DNA of 24,203 nt from GCA-2683135 sp964507445 (lineage in GTDB: Bacteria; Planctomycetota; GCA-002687715), in contig CAZDQF010000030.1 of assembly GCA_964507445.1 (NCBI GenBank), positions 1-24,203 of the forward strand, given 5' to 3'. Position 1 is the stretch's first letter; the number at the start of each line of letters is the position of its first letter. A program made the translations under genes and the position numbers. This document shows, one piece after another, positions 6,614-14,375 of this stretch. Under the pieces are notes generated by a model. The model had not been told where the DNA came from, made no database searches, and saw only the letters and a list, made by a program, of their open reading frames with translations.

Positions 6614-7978
6614 TCACGCCAACGGCTTCGGCGGCCAGGTCTTGAGCACCTCGGTCTCGCCCTCCGTGGTGGCGATCACCGCGCAGCCGCAGGAGTCGCT
6701 CCACACGTTGACCGTGGTGCGGCACATGTCCAGGATGCGATCCACCGCCAGGACGTATCCGACCCCTTCGAGGGGCAGGCCCAGGGCGTTGAGGATGATG
6801 CCGAGCATGACCATCCCCGCCATGGGGACGCCGGCGGCGCCGATGGACGCGGCGAGGGCCGTGAACACCACGAGCAGCTGCTGGGTGAACGTCAGGTCCA
6901 GGCCGTAGATCTGGGCGATGAAGATCGCCGCGACGCACTCGTAGAGAGCGGTGCCGTCCATGTTCACGGTCGCCCCCAGCGGGAGCACGAACGAGCTGGT
7001 GCGGTTGGAGACGCCGACCCGTTCCTCCACGCAGCGCAGGGTCACCGGCAACGTCGCGGATGACGATGACGTGGAGAAGGCGGTGATCAGGGCCGGGCTC
7101 ATGGCCTTGAAGTGACGCGCCGGGCTCACCCTGCCCACGGTCCGAACCAGCAACGGCAAGGTGATCGTGGCGTGGATCAGGAGGCCCAGGAAGACGCACA
7201 GCGCGTACCACCCCAGGTCGATGAAGGCCTTGGGCCCGGTCTCCGCGATGATCTTGGCGAAGATCGCGTACACCCCGAGGGGGGCGAGCCACAGCAGGGC
7301 CCGGACGATCAGGAGCATCACCTCGAACAGGCCGTTGAAGAACGTGCTCAGGCTCTCCCGGTACTTGTCCTCCAGCCGGTTGATGAAGTAGCCCAGCAGC
7401 AGCGCGAAGAAGATGATCTGCAAGATCTTCCCGTTGACCATGGCGCTGACCACGTTGCGGGGGATCAGGTTGCGGAAGAAGTTGAACAGGAAATCCGAGG
7501 TGGACTGGTTGGCGGTCTCCTCGAACCCCTGCGGTTTCTCCATGAGCTCGATGTTGGCGTCGACCCCCGGAGAGATGGCGTTCACCAGCAGCAGCCCCAC
7601 CAGGATGGCCAGGAGGCTGGTGCCCATGTAGTACGCCAGGGTCTTGATCCCGAGCCGTCCCAGGCCGCGGGACCCCAGGCTCAGCATGCCGGCCACGATG
7701 GAGGTGAAGATCACGGGCACGATCATCATGGTCAGGGCGTTGATGAAGATGTCGCGCAGGAACTGGTGCAGGTCCGCGATGGCCGTGTCCGAGTCTTTGG
7801 CCAGGGCGTCGGGCAGGAACTCGCGGAAGAGGGTGCCGGCGACGATCCCCACACCCATCATGGAGAGGATCCAGGAGGTGAGGGATGTCTTGACGTTGCG
7901 GGTCCTCGAGAACACGTGGGGGGCGGCGGCGATGATCGCGCCCACGATCAGGAGGACGATGAACGTGATGGTGTGCAT
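6614..7978 (-). CDS. Dicarboxylate/amino acid:cation symporter (DAACS family)
   Basis: A 454-residue membrane transporter of the GltP/DctA/EAAT family, using the proton or sodium gradient to import acidic substrates. Hallmarks in order: the serine-rich hairpin-1 motif STSSSSATLP (302-311), NMDGTALYE in helix 7 (339-347), AAGVPMAG at hairpin 2 (381-388), and DRILDMCRTTVNV in helix 8 (from Asp413). In helix 8, Asp417, Arg420, Thr421 and Asn424 fall at substrate-binding positions; the arginine favours acidic amino acids or dicarboxylates. The usual Gly-Asp after NV is Ser-Asp here (NVWSD). ATG 7978 starts directly at the first hydrophobic helix; the frame is open 18 codons further upstream, but those residues look non-native. 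An AGGA lies 9 nt before the start. It is transcribed ahead of the YjbQ gene and diverges from the oxidoreductase gene. Confidence 0.93.
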   Translation of the reverse strand: MHTITFIVLLIVGAIIAAAPHVFSRTRNVKTSLTSWILSMMGVGIVAGTLFREFLPDALAKDSDTAIADLHQFLRDIFINALTMMIVPVIFTSIVAGMLSLGSRGLGRLGIKTLAYYMGTSLLAILVGLLLVNAISPGVDANIELMEKPQGFEETANQSTSDFLFNFFRNLIPRNVVSAMVNGKILQIIFFALLLGYFINRLEDKYRESLSTFFNGLFEVMLLIVRALLWLAPLGVYAIFAKIIAETGPKAFIDLGWYALCVFLGLLIHATITLPLLVRTVGRVSPARHFKAMSPALITAFSTSSSSATLPVTLRCVEERVGVSNRTSSFVLPLGATVNMDGTALYECVAAIFIAQIYGLDLTFTQQLLVVFTALAASIGAAGVPMAGMVMLGIILNALGLPLEGVGYVLAVDRILDMCRTTVNVWSDSCGCAVIATTEGETEVLKTWPPKPLA

Positions 7979-8127
7979 GGCGGCGGATCCTACGGTGTTT
8001 CGCCGTTCTTTTGGCGCCCAGGCGGGGGCCACGGTCTCGTTCAGGGCGTATCCAGGTCCGACGCTTGGCGTTAGGCTCCGGCGCCTGGAGGGTCGCGGTT
8101 CGTTCCTGATTCACCACGGAGATCGAC

Positions 8128-9324
8128 ATGACTGATCATCCTTCGCGCCGTCGTTTCCTTCGATCCATGGGATGGGGAGCTGCTGCCGTCGGTGCCGCCG
8201 GTTGTGCGTCCGCTTCCCAGGAGCCTGTGGCGGGTTTCGAGGAGGCCCCCCGGAGCGAGGCGGACCACGCGGGATTCGAGCAGGGGACAGATCGCAAGGT
8301 GCGGGTGGGTATCGCCGGCTACGGCTACTGTCGCTTCGGCGCCAAGTTCAGCTTCCAGAGCCACCCGAACGTGGAGGTGGTGGCGGTCACGGACCTGATC
8401 CCGGATCGCTGCGCGGAGCTGGCGCGGGCCTGCAGCTGCGAGACCACCTATCCGTCCCTCGAGGAGATGGTCAAGGACGACCGCATCGAGGCCATCTTCC
8501 TGGCCACGGACGCCCCCAGCCACGCCCGTCACGCCATGGAGGTGCTGCGCCACGGCAAGCACGTGGCCTGCGCCGTCCCGGCGGTCTTCGGATCCCTGGA
8601 AGAGGCGGACATGTTGCTGGAGGCGGTCAGGGGTTCGGGCCTCAAGTACATGATGTTCGAGACCTCGTGCTTCCGCCCCGACTGCTACGCCATGCGGGCC
8701 GTGTACAAGGCCGGCGGGCTGGGTCGGATCACCTTCTCGGAGGGGGAGTACTACCACTACACGAAGAAGCCCATCCCCTCCTACAAGGACTGGCGCGTGG
8801 GGATGCCGCCGCTTTGGTATCCGACCCACTCCACGGCGTACTACGTGGGGATCACGGACGGGTGGTACACGTCGGTCTCCTGCAGCGGGTTCACGGGCCG
8901 GTTCCCGGAGTACGGGGAGGGAGGGAACGCCTACGACAACCCCTTCTCCGATGAGGTCGCCCTGTTCGAGACCAACGAGGGGGGCATGTCCCGCATGCTC
9001 AAGTGCCGCAGCACCTACCGCAAGGGAGGGGAGACCGGTCGGGTGTTCGGCGAGAAGGGGTGGATGTCCGGGACCCGGTACGTGGGCTCCATGAAGAACC
9101 TGCCGTCGCTCAAACGACCGGCCCTTCCTCCCACGGTGGCCCCGGGCGGACACGGCGGCTCCCATGGCCAGCTGACCCACGAGTTCGTGCTCTCCATCCT
9201 CGAAGACCGCAAACCCCAGGTGGACATCGTCCAGTCCCTGAACATGACCGTTCCGGGCATCGTCGCCCACCAGTCCGCCTTGCGGGACGGGGAACGACTC
9301 AAGGTCCCGTACTACGAGGCCTGA
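8128..9324 (+). CDS. Gfo/Idh/MocA family oxidoreductase, Tat-exported
   Basis: A 398-residue protein with a twin-arginine signal (SRRRFLRSMGWGAAAVGAAGC); Cys26 sits in a weak lipobox-like AAGC, so it may be a Tat lipoprotein. The Rossmann fold starts with VRVGIAGYG (59-66), and VTDLIPDRCAELA follows. The position of the family EKP motif reads CAVPAVFG (148-155), so the usual catalytic lysine is missing. A conserved histidine lies in the second domain (WYPTHSTAYYVG, His234). Family members act on sugars and related compounds with NAD(P); secreted members are numerous in planctomycetes and related phyla. GGAG 6 nt before ATG 8128 supports the start. It converges with the kinase gene 7 bp away. 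The substrate is unknown. Confidence 0.9.
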   Translation: MTDHPSRRRFLRSMGWGAAAVGAAGCASASQEPVAGFEEAPRSEADHAGFEQGTDRKVRVGIAGYGYCRFGAKFSFQSHPNVEVVAVTDLIPDRCAELARACSCETTYPSLEEMVKDDRIEAIFLATDAPSHARHAMEVLRHGKHVACAVPAVFGSLEEADMLLEAVRGSGLKYMMFETSCFRPDCYAMRAVYKAGGLGRITFSEGEYYHYTKKPIPSYKDWRVGMPPLWYPTHSTAYYVGITDGWYTSVSCSGFTGRFPEYGEGGNAYDNPFSDEVALFETNEGGMSRMLKCRSTYRKGGETGRVFGEKGWMSGTRYVGSMKNLPSLKRPALPPTVAPGGHGGSHGQLTHEFVLSILEDRKPQVDIVQSLNMTVPGIVAHQSALRDGERLKVPYYEA

Positions 9325-9331
9325 CGTCGGA

Positions 9332-11452
9332 TCAGCGACGGAGCCGTCGGTAGGAGATCACGGCGCAGACGAGCCCCGCCACGCCGAGGCTCAGGCAATA
9401 GGGGACGGCGTCCGCCAGATCCAGGTCGATGACCAGGTGGCTTGCCAGGGCGATGCCGAGGAGTCCGCCGCCCAGCAACCGGTGCCGGCTCCTCCAGGGA
9501 CCGATGACCAGCAGACCGATGATGGCCGCCCCGTAGCCGAGGACGCTCTGAAGGGTCCCCTGCTCGGCGGCGAAGGCATACAGGCCGCCGACCAGGTGGG
9601 CCGGGACGATGATCTCGAGAATGCGGGCGCCGCGGCGTAGGTCCAGGCTGCGGGCCCTCTCCACGGCGACCATGACCGCCAGGAAGACGGCGCCGTTGAA
9701 GGCGAAGCCGAGGAAGTCGAGGGCGTCGCCGGTCCAGTCGAACGCCAGCCCCAGCTTCTTCAGGTGCCAACCGTCCACCGCCATGGCGTCCAGGCAACCC
9801 ACCAGGGCCAGCAATGAGATCACATAGAAGGGGAAAGCCCAACGGACCCGATCTCGGAGCTCGAACCAGGCGCCGGGGACCGCCAGCAGCACCAACGGCG
9901 CCATCTGCCAGGCGGCTTCCCCAAGGTCGAGCCTCAGCCAGTCCCGGGTGAGCAGGAGAGCGACCCAACAGAGGACGGTCAGCAGGGCGGTGGTCCAGGC
10001 GAAGGCGCTCTGCTTGAGCACCTGAAGCGCGGCCACGGAGAGGACCAGCGCCGCGGAGAACGCTACCAGCAATTGACGGTTGCCCAGGGGCGGGTCCAGC
10101 AGCTGCCGCACATCGTCCACGGGAGGTAGCGCCCCCGACTCCGCGAGGGTGGAGAGGAGCGCCGGCGCGGTGGCCAGGATGGCGCCGGAGAAGAAGGCCG
10201 CGGAGGCCAGCAGATCCCGTCCCCGATACGCGCGACAGCCAAAGAAACCGAGGAGCACGGTGAGCGCCAACGGATAACTCAGGCGCTCCGCGGGGCTCAG
10301 GTCCTGCCACCCCATGGTGGGGAGCAGGACCGCGGCCACCACCGCCATCCAGGTCCCGGTGTACAGCAGCACCTGCGGGAACGAGAGCCGGCGGGCGTCG
10401 AAGATCCAGTGTTCTTCGTCGCTCAGGATGGTCCGGTAGACCCCGCGGAGCCGGTCGTGCTCGACCCCGGAGACGATGCCCTGGTCGGCCCAGTCTCGCA
10501 GGTCCTGTTCATGGGCGGAGATCTTCTCGCGCAGGATGTCGCCGTAGAGGGCCGGGCGTAGCCGGGCCGGTTCTCCGGCCACGAAGCGATCCAGATCCGC
10601 CGCCAGTTCGACGGCGCTGGGCCGTCGGGATGGGTCGCGGGACATGCACGCCATGCAGATGGACTGCAGGTCCCGCGGGATGTTCGGAGCGAGGGTGCGG
10701 GGGAACGGAGGGTCCTCGGTCCTGACGGCGTTCAGGACATCACGAAGGCTGTCCCGCTTGAACGCGATCTGACCGGTCAACACGAAGAACATGACGCTGC
10801 CGAAGGAGAACACGTCCGCAGCGGGTGTGATGGTGGGTTCTTCGGACGCTTGTTCGGGGGAGGTGAACAGGGGCGACCCCTGGAACCCGGCCGCGGCTGC
10901 TCGCTGGCTTCCTCTGAGGGCCAGCCCGTAATCGAGGAGCTTGGGGCGCAGGTCCGGGGTGACGAGGATGTTCTGAGGCTTCAGGTCGCGATGGATGACG
11001 CCTGCCGCGTGCCCTGCGGCGAGGGCGCGGGCGACGTCCGCCAGGAGTCGGGCTCGTTGCTTGAAGGTGAGGCCGGCGGTGGCCTGATCGATGGGGAACC
11101 CCTCCACCAGCTCCATGACCATGCCCGTCCGCTGAGCATCCTCAGCGACGGAGTGCACGGTCACGACGGCCGGGTGCTGCAAGGCCGCGACCTTCCGCGA
11201 CTCCTCGATGAGCGCATCCCTGACACCTGGGGTGGTGCTGCGGTGAAGCACCTTGATGGCCACCTCCCGCTCCAAGGTCTCGTCCCAGGCGGCGTACACG
11301 GCGCCGAGGCCGCCGCTGCCCAGGGGGTGGTCTATGCGGAAGGAGCCGATGCGAGCGGGGACGTCGTCTTCTGCGTCGTCCATCCATGGCACTGGAACGG
11401 TCTCGTCCAGGGTCCCGTCGTCTGGATGGCCGGTGCCTTCCCCGGGGCTCAT
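9332..11452 (-). CDS. Ser/Thr protein kinase with C-terminal multi-spanning membrane domain
   Basis: A 706-residue protein. Residues 36-292 form a Hanks-type kinase domain: glycine loop GSGGLG (45-50), ATP lysine Lys67 in VAIK, catalytic HRDLKPQN (154-161, Asp156), then a DYG in place of DFG (174-176), and SPEQ, DVFSFG and RRPSA further on. A short helical region with a WADQGIVSGVEHDRL pattern (about 320-336) follows, resembling the start of DUF2157-type membrane domains. Residues about 358-700 are strongly hydrophobic with roughly ten membrane helices. The kinase should face the cytoplasm. ATG 11452 has a GAGG 5 nt upstream; GTG 11530, in frame, lacks a ribosome site and adds 26 atypical residues. 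It lies downstream of the glycoside hydrolase gene on the same strand, 152 bp away. Confidence 0.93.
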   Translation of the reverse strand: MSPGEGTGHPDDGTLDETVPVPWMDDAEDDVPARIGSFRIDHPLGSGGLGAVYAAWDETLEREVAIKVLHRSTTPGVRDALIEESRKVAALQHPAVVTVHSVAEDAQRTGMVMELVEGFPIDQATAGLTFKQRARLLADVARALAAGHAAGVIHRDLKPQNILVTPDLRPKLLDYGLALRGSQRAAAAGFQGSPLFTSPEQASEEPTITPAADVFSFGSVMFFVLTGQIAFKRDSLRDVLNAVRTEDPPFPRTLAPNIPRDLQSICMACMSRDPSRRPSAVELAADLDRFVAGEPARLRPALYGDILREKISAHEQDLRDWADQGIVSGVEHDRLRGVYRTILSDEEHWIFDARRLSFPQVLLYTGTWMAVVAAVLLPTMGWQDLSPAERLSYPLALTVLLGFFGCRAYRGRDLLASAAFFSGAILATAPALLSTLAESGALPPVDDVRQLLDPPLGNRQLLVAFSAALVLSVAALQVLKQSAFAWTTALLTVLCWVALLLTRDWLRLDLGEAAWQMAPLVLLAVPGAWFELRDRVRWAFPFYVISLLALVGCLDAMAVDGWHLKKLGLAFDWTGDALDFLGFAFNGAVFLAVMVAVERARSLDLRRGARILEIIVPAHLVGGLYAFAAEQGTLQSVLGYGAAIIGLLVIGPWRSRHRLLGGGLLGIALASHLVIDLDLADAVPYCLSLGVAGLVCAVISYRRLRR

Positions 11453-11458
11453 GCGGGC

Positions 11459-11475
11459 CTCACGCCCGGCGTGAG
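11459..11475 (-). promoter_or_regulatory. Hairpin overlapping the kinase ribosome site
   Basis: Read on the minus strand, CTCACGC and GCGTGAG form a perfect 7-bp stem with a CGG loop. The right arm contains most of the GAGG ribosome site, which lies 5 nt before ATG 11452. It could limit translation initiation. In such GC-rich DNA a stem of this size may also be chance. Confidence 0.35.
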
Positions 11476-11604
11476 TGGACTCAATCGCGGGTCGGTTGCC
11501 GATGGTCCTTGAGAGCTGATCACACTGCACCCACTTGAACCCGCCATGGAGCCGGAATCAAGCGGTGCCCGCGAGATCAACCCAACCAGCCGGGAGCAGG
11601 GGCC

Positions 11605-14241
11605 TCAGTTCATGGAGACCCGGGCGCAGTACAGTCGGCCCGAGGTGTCCAGGAAGCGGAGGATGAGGCGTCCGTTCGGGATCACCGGCACCGACGGGTT
11701 GGAGAGCAGGGAGATGCCCCCCGCTGGGCCCACCGTGAGGGCGAAGTCGGTGTACAGCAGGTTGGTCACGTCCAGCTGGAACGGCGTCGCCACCTCCAGC
11801 TTGAGGCTCGCGAAGTCGATGTCCAGGAACGTGCCGGAGGCGTCTCCGGGGAGCACCACGATGTCGAGGCGACGGCTCCCGTCCAGGGTCATGTCGAGGG
11901 TGAGGAGCTGGCCGTTGGGGCGCACCGGGTCGGTGCCCCGGGCGGTCTCCCAGGCGTCGTCCCTGCCGTCTCCGTCCAGGTCCAGATCCACGTCGTCTCC
12001 CACTCCGTCGCCGTCGAGGTCGAGGACGACGGTGGCGCTGGCCATCACCTGGGCGTTGCCTGCGGGCGCACCCTCGGCGAGGGGCGCGGCGGCGTCCACG
12101 TAGCCGAGCAGGGCCCAGCCGTCACGGAAGGCAACGGAGTTGATGTGGGCGGACCCGGTCCGCGCCTGGATGGCCGAGAAGAGGGGCGCGAACGGAGCGG
12201 TGGCGCCGTTCCAGTGCATCATGGTGTCCGACACCATCATCCCCACGAGCGCTCCCGCGGGCAGGTTGTTGACGTAGTTGGCTGCGTCGTTGATGGCGGA
12301 GGCGCCGGTCTGGATGGAGAGGTAGGTGTCGAAGCGGGCCTGTTGCGTGATGGACCCGGTGGACGTGTCGAAGGTGACGATGTTGAGCCCGCGGCTGAAC
12401 TGTCCGCCCTCCTCCCGGTACGCGTCCGAGCCGTTCACCCGTAACGCCCAGTAGCCGTTGTCGAGCCCGCCGGCGTTGCCCAGGAAGCCAGCGGAGATGA
12501 GGGTGATGTCCACGTCGGGCCGCGGCGTGGTGCGGCTGTTGAAGCGGTCCGCCACGGTCTGGTACACGGGCTTGTTGACCAGCCCCGGCAGCTCCATGAT
12601 GCCGAAGTACTCCTCGCTGCGGTGGCCATCCACATCCGCCCGGAAGTTCAGGCTGAGGGCCGGGTTGGACGGAGGCGCCAGGGTCACCGTGGTGTAGAAG
12701 CCGGTGGGCTCCTGGACGGAGGTGGAGTTGTTGCCGAAGGGGTTCTTCCACCATTCGTCCACCGCGGCGAAGACGACCGTGCCGGCGTACCCCGGCTGCC
12801 GGGAAGGGCCTGCGGTCACGCGCCAGGTCTCGTCCATGTGCCACGCGGTCTCCTGCGCCTGGGTGCTGTAGGCGACCGTCCCTGCGTTCTGGTCCCAGCT
12901 GTCGCAACCCCACTCGAAGATGGCGTAGGGAGCGTTGTTGGTGGCGCTTGGCCAGAGGTGGAAGAACGGGTGGAAGGTGCTCGCGCGGTAGAGGTTCATG
13001 CCCCACAGCTCCACCGCCGAAGCGACGGACACGATCTGGCCGGCGGTGGTGGTGCCACCTGCTTGTGGATCGAAGAGGTCGTTGTTGGGGAAGCACGCCA
13101 GCGACGAGATCACCGCCCGGTTGGGGTCGATGGACTTGAGGAAGAGGGCCTGAGCCTGGACATCCGACGCCCGGCCGACGCTGCCGCTGTGACCGAGGTT
13201 GAGGTTCCACTCGTTGCCGATGGCGAACCCCAGGGTGGCGGGGTGGTCGCCGTATGCCTGCACCGCCGTCGTGAGTTCGTTGTTGCCCTGGGCGGTGTTG
13301 ATGGTGGATTGATCCTGGGCCCAGAGGACCTTCAAGCCGAGCTGATAGCAGAGATCCAGGGTGGCCCGCGTCTGGGTGGCGAAGGGGCCGGTCGCGCTGC
13401 CGGGGAGGTAGTACAGGCGCAGGGTGTTGACTCCGGCGTCCTTGAGCTTGTCCAGCACCGAGTGGAACGCCGGGTCCGCCAGCATGGGCACCGGTGTCGT
13501 CCAGGGGAAGTAGCCCGCCGGGGTCCAGCCCACGTCGATGCCCTTGATCTCAAACGGCGTCCAGGGCCCGAGAGAGCCGTCCTTTCGGACCTCGCGAATC
13601 TCGAACTGTCCGTTGGCGGTGATCCGCGTCGGCGTGCCGACGCCGGGGACCGCCGCGCCGGTGTTGGGCGGCGGCGGGGGAGACTGCAGGTCGCGGCACT
13701 CGAGGTCGTCGACGTGTCCCGCGCCGCGCGCGAAGGACGGGTGCAGGAAGATCACCAGGGCCTGAACGGACGTGGTGTTGGCGGGCGCCGTGGCCTGGAT
13801 CGCGCTGGCGCCATGCCAGGTGTTGGTGGCGTAGGTGCCGTCGAGGATGGTCGTCTCAGCGGCTCCGATCTCTGTCTGGCCGGCGTCGAGGAAGGCGATC
13901 TTCAGGATCATCCAGTTGTCGTTGGGGGCGCCGTTGCCGACCAGTGCGTCGCCGCTGTAATGCCTGGCCCAGCCGTCGAGCTCGAACACGTCACCAGGAC
14001 TCGCAGGGAAGGACTGGAAGATCCCGGACGTGTTGAACGTGCCCCAGAAGTTGCCAAACAGGGACACCATGCCGCTGCCGCTATGGGGCTGAAACTGCGG
14101 CGGATTGGACGCCTCGTGGTAGGCGTTTCCGAAGGTCGACCATCCGGAGACGCCGGCTTCGAATCCTGGGTTCAACAGAAGATTCTGCGCAGGGGCATGC
14201 GCGACGAGTAACAGCAGGAGCAAGATTGTGGGGGAACGCAC
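11605..14241 (-). CDS. Secreted glycoside hydrolase with CBM-like and ILEI/PANDER-like domains
   Basis: An 878-residue secreted multidomain protein. A signal peptide (1-19) is followed by a beta-sandwich carbohydrate-binding-like domain (20-185, NLLLNPGFEAG ... HVDDLECRD), a Pro-rich linker, and a TIM-barrel glycosidase of the clan GH-A type (about 208-565). Two likely catalytic glutamates are Glu344 in AIGNEWN (acid/base) and Glu443 in YAIFEWG (nucleophile). Residues 590-720 resemble the ILEI/PANDER domain: YWALRVNG, RGLNIVTFDTSTG, RFDTY, NLPAGALVGMMVSD, FRDGWALLGY. An Asp-rich calcium-type stretch follows (741-762, LDGDGVGDDVDLDLDGDG), then a beta-rich C-terminal domain. GTG 14241 is the first start at the signal peptide. 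It is divergent from a gene for a paralogous N-terminal domain. The sugar target is unknown. Confidence 0.85.
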   Translation of the reverse strand: MRSPTILLLLLLVAHAPAQNLLLNPGFEAGVSGWSTFGNAYHEASNPPQFQPHSGSGMVSLFGNFWGTFNTSGIFQSFPASPGDVFELDGWARHYSGDALVGNGAPNDNWMILKIAFLDAGQTEIGAAETTILDGTYATNTWHGASAIQATAPANTTSVQALVIFLHPSFARGAGHVDDLECRDLQSPPPPPNTGAAVPGVGTPTRITANGQFEIREVRKDGSLGPWTPFEIKGIDVGWTPAGYFPWTTPVPMLADPAFHSVLDKLKDAGVNTLRLYYLPGSATGPFATQTRATLDLCYQLGLKVLWAQDQSTINTAQGNNELTTAVQAYGDHPATLGFAIGNEWNLNLGHSGSVGRASDVQAQALFLKSIDPNRAVISSLACFPNNDLFDPQAGGTTTAGQIVSVASAVELWGMNLYRASTFHPFFHLWPSATNNAPYAIFEWGCDSWDQNAGTVAYSTQAQETAWHMDETWRVTAGPSRQPGYAGTVVFAAVDEWWKNPFGNNSTSVQEPTGFYTTVTLAPPSNPALSLNFRADVDGHRSEEYFGIMELPGLVNKPVYQTVADRFNSRTTPRPDVDITLISAGFLGNAGGLDNGYWALRVNGSDAYREEGGQFSRGLNIVTFDTSTGSITQQARFDTYLSIQTGASAINDAANYVNNLPAGALVGMMVSDTMMHWNGATAPFAPLFSAIQARTGSAHINSVAFRDGWALLGYVDAAAPLAEGAPAGNAQVMASATVVLDLDGDGVGDDVDLDLDGDGRDDAWETARGTDPVRPNGQLLTLDMTLDGSRRLDIVVLPGDASGTFLDIDFASLKLEVATPFQLDVTNLLYTDFALTVGPAGGISLLSNPSVPVIPNGRLILRFLDTSGRLYCARVSMN
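14006..14050 (-). repeat. 45-bp inverted repeat, copy in the glycoside hydrolase gene
   Basis: This segment is the exact reverse complement of 14591-14635. In both genes it encodes the FWGTFNTSGIFQSFP block of the shared N-terminal domain. Perfect identity over 45 bp, while the flanking domain sequence has drifted, points to recent duplication or gene conversion. Confidence 0.9.
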
Positions 14242-14247
14242 TACCAG

Positions 14248-14253
14248 ATGGTA
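14248..14253 (-). promoter_or_regulatory. -10-like hexamer TACCAT, 6 nt before the glycoside hydrolase start
   Basis: On the minus strand TACCAT is followed by CTGGTA and then the GTG start at 14241, again exactly 6 nt away and with no Shine-Dalgarno. This is the same layout as for fabI and the radical SAM gene and predicts a leaderless mRNA. Confidence 0.4.
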
Positions 14254-14375
14254 TCATCCTGCCGCGGGCTCCCCGATCTTCTGGCCACACTGATCAGTTT
14301 GGGGTATGGCCCTACCATTCGCTGAATCCTCCGAGCGACCCCCGCCGACCTCGCTCCCAACGTTGGAGAACCTCA

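Noticed and set aside
12622..14211. Rightward open frame of 529 codons inside the glycoside hydrolase gene
   Set aside because: Gly/Val/Arg-rich translation without motifs, opposite a protein with a signal peptide and catalytic motifs.
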